DNA of 64,000 nt. Source: Legionellales bacterium (GTDB taxonomy: Bacteria; Pseudomonadota; Gammaproteobacteria; Comchoanobacterales; Comchoanobacteraceae). The stretch spans positions 62,001 through 126,000 of the forward strand of contig NZEV01000023.1 in assembly GCA_002690495.1 (NCBI GenBank), written 5' to 3'. The notes under the pieces are model-generated. The model worked only from the letters and a program-made list of their open reading frames with translations, was not told where the DNA came from and did not search any database. Position numbers and translations under genes: made by a program. This document shows, in pieces, positions 43,733-53,426 of this stretch (position 1 is the first letter of the stretch; each line of letters begins with the position of its first letter).

Positions 43733-45296
43733 TCTCTGAGCCTTGGGTCAACATGGCGCGAGCATGACTTAAACCAATCTCATCTATTGTTTCTCCAGAC
43801 AATAGCTCAGCAAGGGCTTTCTCACGATCTTCTAATTTGAGATACGAAAATACAAACTTTAAAGTCGCCTCATCCTCGATCTCTTTTGTAATGTAACCAT
43901 GATGATCTGCAACCATTGCCATCTGAGGTAAATGCGTGATACACAGCACTTGTGTTTTTTTGGATCGCTTATAAATGAGTTTTGCAACCTGCTCGGCTAC
44001 AGCGCCACTAATACCAACATCCACTTCATCTAATAACTGGACAGATTTCAAATGGCACTGACACACTTCTTCTAATGCTAACGCAATTCGAGATAATTCC
44101 CCACCTGAAACAACACCATTCAATGCACTTAAAGGCTGGCCAATATTTGTGGAGACTTGAAACTCAATCTGATCCCGACCATATCGAGAAGGGTTTATCG
44201 TTGTGATCATCACTTTAAATTGTCCATTAGCAATGCCTAACTTCCTCATCCAGGCAGTCATCTTATGATCTAAATCTTTTGCCCTATCTATTCTAGTCTG
44301 CGACACCGTATCCGCAATTTCATCATATCTCAGCTTAGATTGGTTTCTCTCGAGCGCTAATGTCTCAACATCAAGCTCTTGATACACTTTTAAATCTTCA
44401 ACAAAACGACAACATTGATCATATAGATCAATTGGGTGTACTTGATACTTACGTGCAAGATCATGCCATGTATTCAAACGAGACTGTAAATGACTGAGTC
44501 TTGTCTGATCTTGTGAAGCAATAAAATCCTGTAACTGGATCTTTAAATCTGCTGAAATCTCCTTAAACTCGATTAATTTTGAATCCATCTTTTCATCAAA
44601 ATCATATTCGATCAACTCATCCAGTGAGGATTGCATTGATCCACTGGAAATCTCATTGATGAGCGTAGACGCTGTCTCTTTAATTTTTTGCTCTGTTTTT
44701 AACGCATGAATTTGTTCATTTAACTCATTATAATCATGCCCTTCATCAAATAATGCTGATAGTTCCTGAACATAATGAGTTAACGTACTTTCATCAAATG
44801 CTGCTCTAATCTTTTGAGCCTGGTGATACTTTGTCTCCAACTGTTGATACTCATCATAAGCATGAGCTAATTTTGATTGATTAATTTGAGCAAACTCATC
44901 TAGGTATTGTAAATGTGTATTAGGGTCTAGCAACGTATAATGTTGATGTTGCTCACTGTAACCAATTAAACGTTGAAAATGCATCTGTAATGCTTGGATT
45001 TTAATCGGCTGATGATTCAGTAAATATTTTGATTTACCAGTTGGCTGCATGACCCTTGAAATGATTGTGATTCCCTCTTGTTCTGGATCGTCAATCTGAA
45101 TTTCAATTCCAATGGGTAAGTGTGCATCTAAAAATGCAGAACGATCTACCTTGCGACCAAAGCAAAAGCAAATGGCTTTAAATATAAGTGATTTTCCTGA
45201 ACCTGATGGGCCAGTAAGCACAGTGAATCCGGTTTTAAAATCGATTTCAAGGCGATTAATGATCACAAAGTTCGTAATACTGATCGCTTTTAACAT
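43689..45296 (-). CDS. recN: DNA repair protein RecN
   Basis: RecN is an SMC-like ATPase that helps repair double-strand breaks. The 535-aa protein has an N-terminal half-ATPase with P-loop GPSGSGKSLIFKA near 30 (the usual GETGAGKS is changed to GPSGSGKS). A coiled-coil body (about 130-370) follows, then the C-terminal half with VSGGELSRIALAL, LLDEVDVGISG and VLCITHLPQMA. It starts one base before the nadK stop region on the same strand. Its 3' end overlaps the tail of the second MFS gene. Confidence 0.95.
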   Translation of the reverse strand: MLKAISITNFVIINRLEIDFKTGFTVLTGPSGSGKSLIFKAICFCFGRKVDRSAFLDAHLPIGIEIQIDDPEQEGITIISRVMQPTGKSKYLLNHQPIKIQALQMHFQRLIGYSEQHQHYTLLDPNTHLQYLDEFAQINQSKLAHAYDEYQQLETKYHQAQKIRAAFDESTLTHYVQELSALFDEGHDYNELNEQIHALKTEQKIKETASTLINEISSGSMQSSLDELIEYDFDEKMDSKLIEFKEISADLKIQLQDFIASQDQTRLSHLQSRLNTWHDLARKYQVHPIDLYDQCCRFVEDLKVYQELDVETLALERNQSKLRYDEIADTVSQTRIDRAKDLDHKMTAWMRKLGIANGQFKVMITTINPSRYGRDQIEFQVSTNIGQPLSALNGVVSGGELSRIALALEEVCQCHLKSVQLLDEVDVGISGAVAEQVAKLIYKRSKKTQVLCITHLPQMAMVADHHGYITKEIEDEATLKFVFSYLKLEDREKALAELLSGETIDEIGLSHARAMLTQGSEIRQSHPQEEIEATL

Positions 45297-46148
45297 TTAA
45301 TACGAATACTCCTCCCAGTTCAGTTTACTACGTAGATTACGATAATAATCATAACTAGGATGATAAATTAATTGAAGGCGCCAATCACTTTTTTGAATAG
45401 ATACCGTATCATCGTCTTTCAGTATCTCTAAATCTAATCCGTCACATCCTAGCACAGGGTCTATTCGGTTTTCAGGTGAAACCTTCATGGTGATTTTTGA
45501 GTCGTGAGGTACGATGATAGGTCTTGAGGTTAATTTATGCGGACACATTGGCAAGATCAATAGCGCCTCAACTTGTGGATTAATAATCGCACCACCAGCA
45601 CTTAATGCATGGCCTGTTGAACCAGTTGGCGTAGACACTATTAATCCATCACAAGAATTAGAGGAAAGGTAGCGATCATTTAAAAAAACATCTACTTCAA
45701 CTAATCGTCCGGATTCACGGCGTGTGATGACACACTCATTTAACGCATGATAATGGTTTTTTTTGGTTTTGATGTCCAGCATCATCCGATACTCTTGTTG
45801 GTGATCTCCAGATAAAATATCAATCAATCCCTTTTCATCATTTGGATCATGCGTCACTAAAAATCCTAATCGTCCACGATTAATACCGAGCACCGGCACA
45901 TTCATCGGCGCAAATATATTGGAGGCTTTTAATATCGAGCCATCTCCACCAACAACAATCACGAGATCATGATCAATGGTCTCATGATCCATGTTCACCA
46001 CTGGCGCCTTGAGCTGCTCAAACCGCTCTGCTGTTGACTGTTCAAGGAAATAATCAATTTTTTGCTTTGCAAGCAGATTAATAATCTGCTCTAAAATTGG
46101 CACTGTTCCTGGATTAATAGAATATAGTATGACTTTTTGGACCTGCAT
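45297..46148 (-). CDS. nadK: NAD kinase
   Basis: NadK phosphorylates NAD to NADP. With the ATG at 46148, preceded by a GGGGGAG ribosome site, the protein is 283 aa; a start 16 codons upstream lacks support. Motifs are VVGGDGSILKAS (GGDG), GINRGRLGFLV, NECVI, and SSNSCDGLIVSTPTGSTGHALSAGG (key parts DGLIVSTPTGSTGH). It is followed by recN on the same strand and divergent from bamE, the standard gammaproteobacterial order. Confidence 0.96.
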   Translation of the reverse strand: MQVQKVILYSINPGTVPILEQIINLLAKQKIDYFLEQSTAERFEQLKAPVVNMDHETIDHDLVIVVGGDGSILKASNIFAPMNVPVLGINRGRLGFLVTHDPNDEKGLIDILSGDHQQEYRMMLDIKTKKNHYHALNECVITRRESGRLVEVDVFLNDRYLSSNSCDGLIVSTPTGSTGHALSAGGAIINPQVEALLILPMCPHKLTSRPIIVPHDSKITMKVSPENRIDPVLGCDGLDLEILKDDDTVSIQKSDWRLQLIYHPSYDYYRNLRSKLNWEEYSY

Positions 46149-46242
46149 GATCTCCCCCATATCCACTAAACTAATCAGATGTTTTGCGAAGATCAAGTAT
46201 TCATTGCTTGTGAAGTGGTGTAAATTTCAGTAATATTTGCTT

Positions 46243-46548
46243 ATGAAGTATTTATTATTAACCTTATTTTTACTCAGTGGATGTTCCTCGATGCTTTTTA
46301 CGCCTCCTGTACAACAAGGTAGGCCCGTTGATCAACAAGCTGTTAATCAATTAAAAATTGGGATGGATGCGTCAAAAGTACTCGCAACGGTTGGTGAACC
46401 TGACTACCGAAATTTCTTTCACAAAAATCAATGGTATTATATTGAAGAGCATCCTAAAAATAGATTCCACTATGATGTGAATGGTGTGAAATTGACATTC
46501 GATCAAGATAGACTGTCAAAAATTGAACCCTTCAGCTCTAACCGTTAG
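46243..46548 (+). CDS. bamE: outer-membrane assembly lipoprotein BamE
   Basis: BamE is a lipoprotein of the BAM complex that inserts beta-barrel proteins in the outer membrane. From the ATG at 46243 it has 101 aa, with a signal peptide and lipobox LLSGC (Cys at 14). The SmpA/OmlA domain follows, with VDQQAVNQLKIGMDASKVLATVGEPD and W.Y (key parts LKIGMDASKV, GEPD, QWYYIEE). Its last 11 bases overlap the convergent rnfH gene. Confidence 0.93.
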   Translation: MKYLLLTLFLLSGCSSMLFTPPVQQGRPVDQQAVNQLKIGMDASKVLATVGEPDYRNFFHKNQWYYIEEHPKNRFHYDVNGVKLTFDQDRLSKIEPFSSNR

Positions 46549-46813
46549 TCTTTTGTTGCGCTCTTTTTAATCTGATTTCATTCGGCGTCATTCTAAGCGG
46601 TTGATATACTTCTACACGATCTAGATGCTGAACCGTCGTGTCCCAGTGTTTTAAATTTGAATGAATACCCACAGCACGATCTTGAGGAATCTGCCATCCC
46701 AGACGTTGAATCACATCTCGAATCGTCATCACTTGATCTAATACGACAGACGCCCAATGATATTGATCAGGACCTTCGAAATAAATCACCTCACAGTAAT
46801 GCAGTTTAAGCAT
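46538..46813 (-). CDS. rnfH: RnfH / RatB family protein
   Basis: A 91-aa ubiquitin-fold protein of the RnfH family, which normally sits beside ratA. It has VIYFEGPDQYHWASVVL-type first strands (key YFEGPDQYHW), GWQIPQDRAVGIHS, and the hallmark DRVEVYQPLRMTPNEIRLKRA end (key RVEVYQPLR..P). The ATG at 46813 overlaps the ratA stop by eight bases; a TTG further upstream is unlikely. Biochemical role is not firmly known. Confidence 0.88.
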   Translation of the reverse strand: MLKLHYCEVIYFEGPDQYHWASVVLDQVMTIRDVIQRLGWQIPQDRAVGIHSNLKHWDTTVQHLDRVEVYQPLRMTPNEIRLKRAQQKTNG

Positions 46814-47237
46814 ACTCTTGTCTTGCTCTCTCAACAAAAATAAATACTAGTTGTTCTGCGGTTTGAGTAAATATAGGACCTAAAACCATGTTCACCATCA
46901 TCGAAGAGATTTCAAATTCGATACTCAATGACACACGACATTTCTTCTCCTCAATCGCCTCAAAACGCCATTCACCTTTCAAATATCGAAATGGACCTTC
47001 CTCTAACCGCATTGCAATAGAATGATACGGCTTGAGCCGATTGACTGTGGTCAACCGCTGCTTAAAACCTCCAAGACTAAATTCTAAATAAGCACGCACC
47101 ATCTCATCCGTTTCACTTAAGATACGACTATCCGAACAATACATCACGAACTCATGGTAACGGTTGACATCACAGACCAAATCATACATTTGTTGACAAG
47201 AAAACTCGACCTGTGCTGTTTTATATATTTTCACCAT
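46806..47237 (-). CDS. ratA: RatA family protein (START-like, ribosome-associated / coenzyme Q-binding fold)
   Basis: A 143-aa START-like domain protein. Members are reported to inhibit 70S assembly in E. coli (RatA) or to relate to ubiquinone function (Coq10). Family features are VEFSCQQMYDLVCDVNRYHEFV at the N-terminus (key VCDVNRYHEFV), then LTTVNRLKPYHSIAMRL and the amphipathic C-terminal helix with GPIFTQTAEQLV. It is divergent from smpB with about 40 bases between starts, and overlaps rnfH. Confidence 0.92.
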   Translation of the reverse strand: MVKIYKTAQVEFSCQQMYDLVCDVNRYHEFVMYCSDSRILSETDEMVRAYLEFSLGGFKQRLTTVNRLKPYHSIAMRLEEGPFRYLKGEWRFEAIEEKKCRVSLSIEFEISSMMVNMVLGPIFTQTAEQLVFIFVERARQEYA

Positions 47238-47278
47238 TTCAGTTGACGGTCCTAGCTAAGATGTTAGATAATTCAATC

Positions 47279-47752
47279 ATGACCAATTCTTATGATAAAA
47301 CGATTACACTGAATCGTAAAGCAAAACATGATTATTCTGTTGAAGACCAATATGAAGCAGGCCTTTTATTGCTTGGATGGGAGGTAAAATCATGCAGAAA
47401 TAAAACCGTCCAACTGAAAGAAAGTCATATTACCATACGGCGCGGGGAAGCATTTTTAGTGAATGCGCATTTTAGTGTCCCCTCCACAACCTCTACTCAT
47501 TCGAAAGCAGATCCAATACGCCCGAGAAAACTCCTCTTACATCGTCGACAAATTGATCAACTCATTGGCCTAGTCCAACAAAAAGGATTCACATTAGTCC
47601 CTTTCTCAATGTACTGGAAAGACAACCGTGTAAAAATCAACGTTGCACTCGCTAAGGGAAAAAAATTACATGATAAACGTGCCACGATTAAAGAACGTGA
47701 GTGGAAAAGAACTCAAAGTCGTGAAATGAAAAAAAATCATGGAAATTCATAG
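47279..47752 (+). CDS. smpB: SsrA-binding protein SmpB
   Basis: SmpB binds tmRNA and brings it to stalled ribosomes for trans-translation. With the ATG at 47279 it has 157 aa. It has the OB-fold signature NRKAKHDYSVEDQYEAGLLLLGWEVKSCR (key parts NRKAKHDY, EAGLLLLGWEVKS) and VALAKGKKLHDKRATIKER near the C-terminus, which contacts tmRNA. It is followed by a 116-base gap ending in a terminator. No tmRNA gene is seen in that gap or elsewhere in the window. Confidence 0.96.
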   Translation: MTNSYDKTITLNRKAKHDYSVEDQYEAGLLLLGWEVKSCRNKTVQLKESHITIRRGEAFLVNAHFSVPSTTSTHSKADPIRPRKLLLHRRQIDQLIGLVQQKGFTLVPFSMYWKDNRVKINVALAKGKKLHDKRATIKEREWKRTQSREMKKNHGNS

Positions 47753-47848
47753 TATTGAACACATCCCCTAAAAAACAGGTTGTAGTTTCTAAGAACGCGT
47801 GATAATTTCAAAGTATATTTTGTAGCGTAGACCCGTTGCGAAAATATC

Positions 47849-47872
47849 AAGCCCTTGTAAAAGGGCTTTTTT
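47849..47872. terminator. intrinsic terminator between smpB and tadA
   Basis: AAGCCCTT, loop GTAA, AAGGGCTT is a perfect eight-base-pair hairpin, followed on the plus strand by six T residues. It overlaps the tadA stop. It lies 97 bases after the smpB stop, a long distance that leaves room for a short untranslated tail or a small RNA, for which I see no other support. Confidence 0.8.
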
Positions 47873-48311
47873 AATGCCTTCTTTCTTCAAAAAAAGTCTT
47901 AAGTTGATCAGAACATGTCTTCGATAAAACACCACCTTGATATTCGATTTGATGGTTCACTTGTTTGGAGATCATTTGGTGAGAGATAATGCCCTTCTGA
48001 GCATCATTAGCACCAAAAACTAAGCGTTTTATTCTAGCATGCACCATTGCACCCCAACACATCATACAAGGCTCTAAGGTGACATATAGCGTTAAGCCAT
48101 TTAAACGATAATTTCCAAGCTTCTGCGCAGCCGCTCTCATCACCAGAATCTCTGCATGTGCAGTTGGGTCATTCAAGGTAATCGACTGATTATGCCCAGT
48201 AGCAATGAGCGTCTCATGATCAACGATCACAGCACCAATAGGCACCTCGCCCAAAGATGCTGCACACTTTGCTGCATCTAGAGCCAAACGCATCCAGTAT
48301 TCATCATTCAC
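47871..48311 (-). CDS. tadA: tRNA-specific adenosine deaminase
   Basis: TadA converts the wobble adenosine of tRNA-Arg(ACG) to inosine. The 146-aa protein has the zinc-binding deaminase motifs HAEILV near 52 (His plus catalytic Glu) and PCMMCWGAMVHARI near 81 (P-C-x2-C). It also has the FGANDAQKG segment typical of TadA rather than cytidine deaminases. Its start overlaps the ppa stop by eight bases. Confidence 0.95.
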   Translation of the reverse strand: MNDEYWMRLALDAAKCAASLGEVPIGAVIVDHETLIATGHNQSITLNDPTAHAEILVMRAAAQKLGNYRLNGLTLYVTLEPCMMCWGAMVHARIKRLVFGANDAQKGIISHQMISKQVNHQIEYQGGVLSKTCSDQLKTFFEERRH

Positions 48312-48828
48312 TCTGATGGGCTTTCACACTCTCTAATAAGATGGTCTTGGCATGATCACGCCCGTGCCAGTCTTTAACTTTTGCCCATTTATTCGCCTCT
48401 AGATCTTTATAATGAGCAAAAAAATGACCAATACGATCTAAGGTTAATTGTGGAATGTCTTTGAGATCTTGTATATGTGCATAATCTGGCGCTACTGAGG
48501 GTACAGGCACAGCCAAAAGTTTATCATCGCCACCCTTTTCGTCTTCCATTGTCAAAACACCGATGGGACGACAAGCAACCATCGCACCTGGAATAATTGG
48601 AAATGGCGCAATCACACAGACATCGACAGGATCACCATCATCACAAAGTGTATTTGGTACATAACCATAATCGCAAGGATAGTGCATTGCGGAAGTTAAA
48701 AAACGGTCGACTTCTAATAAGCCTGACTCTTTACACACCTCATATTTGACCGGTGAACTATTCGATGAAATTTCAATAATGACATTCATCTGATTTGGAA
48801 GATCTTTGCCTGCTGGTATATTTTTCAT
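48304..48828 (-). CDS. ppa: inorganic pyrophosphatase (soluble, family I)
   Basis: Ppa hydrolyses pyrophosphate and so drives biosynthetic reactions. With the ATG at 48828 the protein is 174 aa, the usual size. A longer frame adds an implausible hydrophobic N-terminus. Family I features are SSPVKYEVCKESGLLEVDR (key VKYE, LLEVDRFL), YPCDYGYVPNTL near 50, and the catalytic GDPVDVCVIAP, here D-G-D-P-V-D. It forms a coupled pair with tadA. Confidence 0.95.
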   Translation of the reverse strand: MKNIPAGKDLPNQMNVIIEISSNSSPVKYEVCKESGLLEVDRFLTSAMHYPCDYGYVPNTLCDDGDPVDVCVIAPFPIIPGAMVACRPIGVLTMEDEKGGDDKLLAVPVPSVAPDYAHIQDLKDIPQLTLDRIGHFFAHYKDLEANKWAKVKDWHGRDHAKTILLESVKAHQSE

Positions 48829-48944
48829 AATGACCTCAAATAAAATACATACTATCAATAATTCAAGCCATTGACAAACTCCCACCATCTTCATAAAACC
48901 TTAATATTTATTTGTTACAATAAAAATAACTGAGGTACAAAATA

Positions 48945-49973
48945 ATGAAAAGCATTCTACTCGTTCAACCATCTCAAGATGCAGAACAAACTCCTTTATC
49001 ACCGCCTTTAGCAGGTGCAGAATTAGGAAGAATATTAGCAAGGCAGGCACATGATAGCCGCCTTCAACTACTTAAAAAAGGCAATACACAGTATATCTAT
49101 ATGATGGATGATCGCTTAACTAATCAACCCCTACAGATTGACTTAAATTGTCAAGAAGTCATCCTATCAAAAAATACGGGCATCACCAAAGGCCTTTCGG
49201 TGTGGCTCTATAAAAAAAGTCCAAATGATCATTTTATCATCGTACCTCCGAATCAGGAGATTGATCTAATAGCACAGACTAATATCATGATCATTCACAA
49301 TAAAGCATCATTAGATCGAACTTTAGCACCTAACCAAATGACCTACTCTGACCTATTAGATGGCCTAGCCACAGAGGATCTGAAACTCAATAGTATACGA
49401 AGAGCACAACTCAAAACACTGTTATTTTCAGGGGATGAAAAATGGGACAACTTTAGAACAAGAGTGATGCATGTCATGGCTAAGATTTACTTCAACCGAC
49501 ATTGCTTGCATGAGGTAATTGGAGAAATTATACCTATCCTTAAGTATGAAGGTTTGAATATGAATGAAATCATCCATCTTCTACAACTATGCAATGTCAA
49601 CATCTCTTTTGAAAAAGACGCAGCGATGCAAGAACAAGAATTCATACACAATGTGGTTAGTATGATGAATGAACAAGGCTATAGCACAATTGAAATTCAT
49701 CAATTCTTGTCAGCAATGAATCTACATGCACATCCTGTTTGTCGTAAGATTAGTCATGCACTACAAGCTAAAATGGGCATAGAACAGGTGTTTTCTGTGA
49801 ATATACTGAAGTTTCTTAGAGCGACTGATGTCAATGTACTATTTACCGTGTTAAACTCAGTGACACATCGTTCTCCAAATATGACATCGATGATTCCACG
49901 ATCTATCTATTCACTGTTTTCTGAAGATCGTCAAGCAGATCCGTCTTCTAAACAACTTACCATTGGTTACTGA
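48945..49973 (+). CDS. unrecognised soluble protein
   Basis: A 342-aa protein I do not recognise. The first 120 or so residues mix strands and helices, with a Pro-rich stretch PLSPPLAG and a run of hydrophobic strands. The remaining part (about 130-325) appears all-helical. No signal peptide or membrane segment is present. A GAGG ribosome site lies about nine bases upstream of the ATG. A perfect CTTAATATT half-site for PmrA is found at 48900-48908, but the second half-site is poor. Standing alone between ppa and tyrS on the opposite strand, with a seven-base convergent overlap with tyrS, it looks like a lineage-specific gene and could be a cytosolic effector. Function unknown. Confidence 0.65.
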   Translation: MKSILLVQPSQDAEQTPLSPPLAGAELGRILARQAHDSRLQLLKKGNTQYIYMMDDRLTNQPLQIDLNCQEVILSKNTGITKGLSVWLYKKSPNDHFIIVPPNQEIDLIAQTNIMIIHNKASLDRTLAPNQMTYSDLLDGLATEDLKLNSIRRAQLKTLLFSGDEKWDNFRTRVMHVMAKIYFNRHCLHEVIGEIIPILKYEGLNMNEIIHLLQLCNVNISFEKDAAMQEQEFIHNVVSMMNEQGYSTIEIHQFLSAMNLHAHPVCRKISHALQAKMGIEQVFSVNILKFLRATDVNVLFTVLNSVTHRSPNMTSMIPRSIYSLFSEDRQADPSSKQLTIGY

Positions 49974-51151
49974 TCTTTAATAAACTCAATAATGCGTCGT
50001 TTACCAACCGTCACGATGCATTGTTGCTTTTTAATTGGATGATTCTCTAGAATCTTTTCACCATCAACCTTGATGGCACCTTGCTTTAATAAACGAAGCC
50101 CTTCAGATGTGCTCGTAATCAGCGATGCTTTTTTGAGTAGTTGAATAATGGGTGTTTCTAAATCATCCTTGGATATTTTCTCTACTGGACGATCATCAGG
50201 AATTTGCTTTTGTTGAAAACGATTTAAAAAGTGCTCTTTTGCTTGAGAAGCTAAAGTTTCGTTATGAAATTGTGATACGATGTCTTCAGCAAGGATCAAC
50301 TTAACATCTCTGGGGTTTTTGCCTGCCTCAGTGTCCTCTTTGAACCCTTTAATGGTGGTTACATCAAAGTTAGAGATCAATTCAAAATATCGCCACATTA
50401 ACGTATCACTGATAGACATGACCTTACCAAACATATCATCTGGGTGGTCGTCTAAACCAATCGTGTTACCATATGATTTAGACATTTTCTTTACACCATC
50501 TAAACCCTCTAACAATGGAAAAGTCATCACTACTTGTTGAGATTGACCGTAATGCTTTTGTAATTCTCGTCCCATTAGTAAATTAAAAGTCTGGTCTGTG
50601 CCACCCAGTTCAATATCTGACTTTAATGCCACCGAATCATAGCCTTGTAATAAAGGGTACAAAAATTCATGAATCGCAATCGATTGACCGTTTTGATAGC
50701 GCTTTGAAAAATCATCCCTCTCCAACATTCTCGCCACAGTCTGTAAACTAGATAACTCAATTAACTGCTGTGCTGACATTGCACCTAACCACTCGCTGTT
50801 ATAAACAATGCTTAGTTTTGACAAATCGAGTATTTTGCCTACTTGTTGCAAATAACTCTTAGCATTTTCTTTGATAGATGCCATTGTTAACGGGGGACGT
50901 GTCACATCACGACCAGAGGGATCACCAATCATTGCCGTAAAATCACCAATGAGAAATATCACCTCATGACCAAGATCTTGAAAACGTTTTAACTGTTTCA
51001 ACACAATCGCATGCCCAATATGAATGTCTGGTCGAGTGGGGTCTACCCCTAATTTTACTCTTAGAGACTTTTTTTCTTTCAATTTCTCAACTAAACCATG
51101 GGCCGGTAAGCAGTCCACCATCTTTTCTAATAAAAATTCAGCCGTTTTCAT
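49967..51151 (-). CDS. tyrS: tyrosyl-tRNA synthetase
   Basis: TyrS charges tRNA-Tyr. The 394-aa class I synthetase has the HIGH motif in [10 protein letters not shown] near 44, [30 protein letters not shown], and the KMSKS loop in [11 protein letters not shown] near 228. It has a C-terminal S4 RNA-binding domain (about 335-394). It belongs to the shorter, TyrZ-like type. It is divergent from the 728-aa membrane gene. Confidence 0.96.
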   Translation of the reverse strand: MKTAEFLLEKMVDCLPAHGLVEKLKEKKSLRVKLGVDPTRPDIHIGHAIVLKQLKRFQDLGHEVIFLIGDFTAMIGDPSGRDVTRPPLTMASIKENAKSYLQQVGKILDLSKLSIVYNSEWLGAMSAQQLIELSSLQTVARMLERDDFSKRYQNGQSIAIHEFLYPLLQGYDSVALKSDIELGGTDQTFNLLMGRELQKHYGQSQQVVMTFPLLEGLDGVKKMSKSYGNTIGLDDHPDDMFGKVMSISDTLMWRYFELISNFDVTTIKGFKEDTEAGKNPRDVKLILAEDIVSQFHNETLASQAKEHFLNRFQQKQIPDDRPVEKISKDDLETPIIQLLKKASLITSTSEGLRLLKQGAIKVDGEKILENHPIKKQQCIVTVGKRRIIEFIKDQ

Positions 51152-51204
51152 GTCAAAAGGTCCTTTTTAAACTATACTAAAGTTCATATTTACAGGATGT
51201 TAGC

Positions 51205-53391
51205 ATGAGTGACAGATCTAATGGAAGAGCAGATATGACCTATGGGTTATCTGTACAGACACCGCTCTCTGAGGAAATTCTAAACGAAATTCCTATTTCA
51301 ATTAGGTTATCTCAAATGGGTGCATTCACAAGATTCTGCTTTATGACTTTATGTGGTGCGCTCTTATTAGCCGTACCTGCTTTGATGATCACAGGCTTTG
51401 CGCTTGAAAATGCATTGTTGCTTACAGCAGGAATTGCTATTGCTTTCCCAGTAGTCATGCTCTATGTCGTATCATCCGATATATTAAAAAATCACAGTCA
51501 TCTAACAAACACTTTCAGAACCAAGAACCAAAATCTATCGCTGCAAGAAACCATCTCTTTTGAGAAAGCACAATCCACTAAACTTAAACAAGAATATGTC
51601 AAGCTAGAAGAAACAAAAAATCAATATCAAGTCGAAATCGCACAGATTAGAGAAGATATTAAAAGCAAGGAGCGTTGCCTGACTAGTAAAAATCAATATA
51701 TTTCCAGAGAATTAATCACATTCACTGCAAGCTTAAGTCGATTTATAGGAGAATTAAATCCAAACAGCACATTAGCAAAGAGATTGAAACCGAGTGCAGA
51801 TCAGCTATGTAGATACATACTGTCTAATCCCGGGGCGATCAGCATTTATTCTCAAGACTTTTATCACCTTATCAATGAGCTGGTTCACTATAATCACCTC
51901 AATTCGAAATTTATACAATATACCACGTTGACAGAAGCACATATTAAAAAATATGAAGCCTCAATTAAAATGCTGCAAAATAAAATGAGCAGCATCAACT
52001 TACAATTAAATCGTTTGTATGGACATGCTTACGCTAATCGCTTCCACACAGATGGTGGTTTGCCTATTGAGGGATTTAAACCACTTTATCAAACATTGAT
52101 TGGTGAGTTACAATCTACATTTCCTGAAATCATTAAAGAACATGAATTACACTCTTTTGGAAAAGATAAAGGCGAGCGGGAAACAATCAGCAAATCCTCT
52201 ATACCACATCAAATCACACTGGAAAGCTATGATGACCCTTTTGAACGCTATACGCTCATGAGTTCGTCAACACTATCGAGCTTATCAACAGAACTACCAA
52301 GATTACCAAAACATTTTAAAAAAGAGACGAATGAAACACATCAAATTTACAGTTTTGGCACGATTTCTCCCATTGTATATTGGACCGGCCTTGAACCTAA
52401 TAACCGATTTGTAATTGGATTACTCAGCATTGTCATATTAGCCATGATACCGATGTTACTTATCACAGCCTATCTACTCCATATTCCAATGCTATTAAAT
52501 GTTGCCGCAATTATTTCAATGCCATGCCTATTACAAGCCTATATTGTAAACGACATTTTAAATACTGATACTATTTATAAAGAAAGTGACCAGCATCGAC
52601 AAAACTTCAATCTCAACCTCTCAACGGTGGCGAGATTGGAAGAGGAAAATCGCCAAATGCAGCAACATTTGAACATACTATCTCAACAAGTGGACGGCAT
52701 TAAAGAGCTGAGTGACGAGCTTAACAATGAAGTCGAATGGCTTAATAATGCATTATCCAGTGAAAACAATGATCAAGCTAATTGGGAAAAAAGTTCTGAG
52801 GTCGTTTACGAGGCAATCCAAAATTATTTTGCTCAGTTACCAGACGACGACGACGCGATTGAAATTATCGTCTCAATGATAACACTCTGTTGCGATGCTA
52901 TTGATCATAAAGATTCCAAATCACCACTAGAGCTCAACGAGCAAACTCTATCTGATATTCACTCAAGTCTTTTTAATAATGCGGACCTTGAACATCGATT
53001 TAAACAATATCACAAAGAATCTGAAGTTTACATTCATCGTATGCACAATAGTTTCTCAACCTTAAAAAAGCAATTTGTTGAATTTCAAGCGAAAATTGTT
53101 GATGAAGCCATCCCAGCGACACAGGTCAGTCGCATGCAAGCCGATACCCCCAAATTTAAAGACTCCTTACTCAATTTACATCTTGAACTGTGTCAAGCAT
53201 GGAATTATTTATTGGGCACAACAGCGACTGAGCAAGATGACCAGAAGATTGACCGGTTGAAAAAATCACCGTCTAAAATCAGAAATACATACCTTAAATT
53301 AGATCAACCTGAGCAAAATTGGAGTACGAACTTTTTCACAATGATCAATATGGAAGAAACGCCTCCACAAACAGTATACAAGCTTCGCTAG
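51205..53391 (+). CDS. membrane/coiled-coil protein with internal duplication; candidate effector
   Basis: A 728-aa protein I do not recognise. It consists of two related units. Each has a membrane hairpin (about 44-92 and 401-450) ending in the shared pattern VVSSDIL or IVNDIL. A long coiled coil (about 100-155 and 460-520) follows, then a helical bundle with a similar N-L-x(5)-F-x-QY-type segment (LNSKFIQY and LEHRFKQY). An S/T-rich linker (about 330-385) joins the units. No signal peptide. An AGGA ribosome site supports the ATG, and a TATACT -10-like box lies upstream. Hairpin plus coiled coil is common among host-membrane effectors, but inner-membrane structural proteins share it. It precedes lepA by 35 bases. 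Confidence 0.68.
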   Translation: MSDRSNGRADMTYGLSVQTPLSEEILNEIPISIRLSQMGAFTRFCFMTLCGALLLAVPALMITGFALENALLLTAGIAIAFPVVMLYVVSSDILKNHSHLTNTFRTKNQNLSLQETISFEKAQSTKLKQEYVKLEETKNQYQVEIAQIREDIKSKERCLTSKNQYISRELITFTASLSRFIGELNPNSTLAKRLKPSADQLCRYILSNPGAISIYSQDFYHLINELVHYNHLNSKFIQYTTLTEAHIKKYEASIKMLQNKMSSINLQLNRLYGHAYANRFHTDGGLPIEGFKPLYQTLIGELQSTFPEIIKEHELHSFGKDKGERETISKSSIPHQITLESYDDPFERYTLMSSSTLSSLSTELPRLPKHFKKETNETHQIYSFGTISPIVYWTGLEPNNRFVIGLLSIVILAMIPMLLITAYLLHIPMLLNVAAIISMPCLLQAYIVNDILNTDTIYKESDQHRQNFNLNLSTVARLEEENRQMQQHLNILSQQVDGIKELSDELNNEVEWLNNALSSENNDQANWEKSSEVVYEAIQNYFAQLPDDDDAIEIIVSMITLCCDAIDHKDSKSPLELNEQTLSDIHSSLFNNADLEHRFKQYHKESEVYIHRMHNSFSTLKKQFVEFQAKIVDEAIPATQVSRMQADTPKFKDSLLNLHLELCQAWNYLLGTTATEQDDQKIDRLKKSPSKIRNTYLKLDQPEQNWSTNFFTMINMEETPPQTVYKLR

Positions 53392-53426
53392 CGCTCTGTA
53401 AAAAACATGTTATAATCTATGGGAAT

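Noticed and set aside
47753-47870. tmRNA gene (ssrA) next to smpB
   Set aside because: The gap is too short, has no tRNA-like ends and no tag-peptide frame; only a terminator is convincing.
53319-53426. 36-residue N-terminal extension of LepA
   Set aside because: It overlaps the end of the 728-aa gene and does not resemble LepA; the ATG at 53427 matches the family start.
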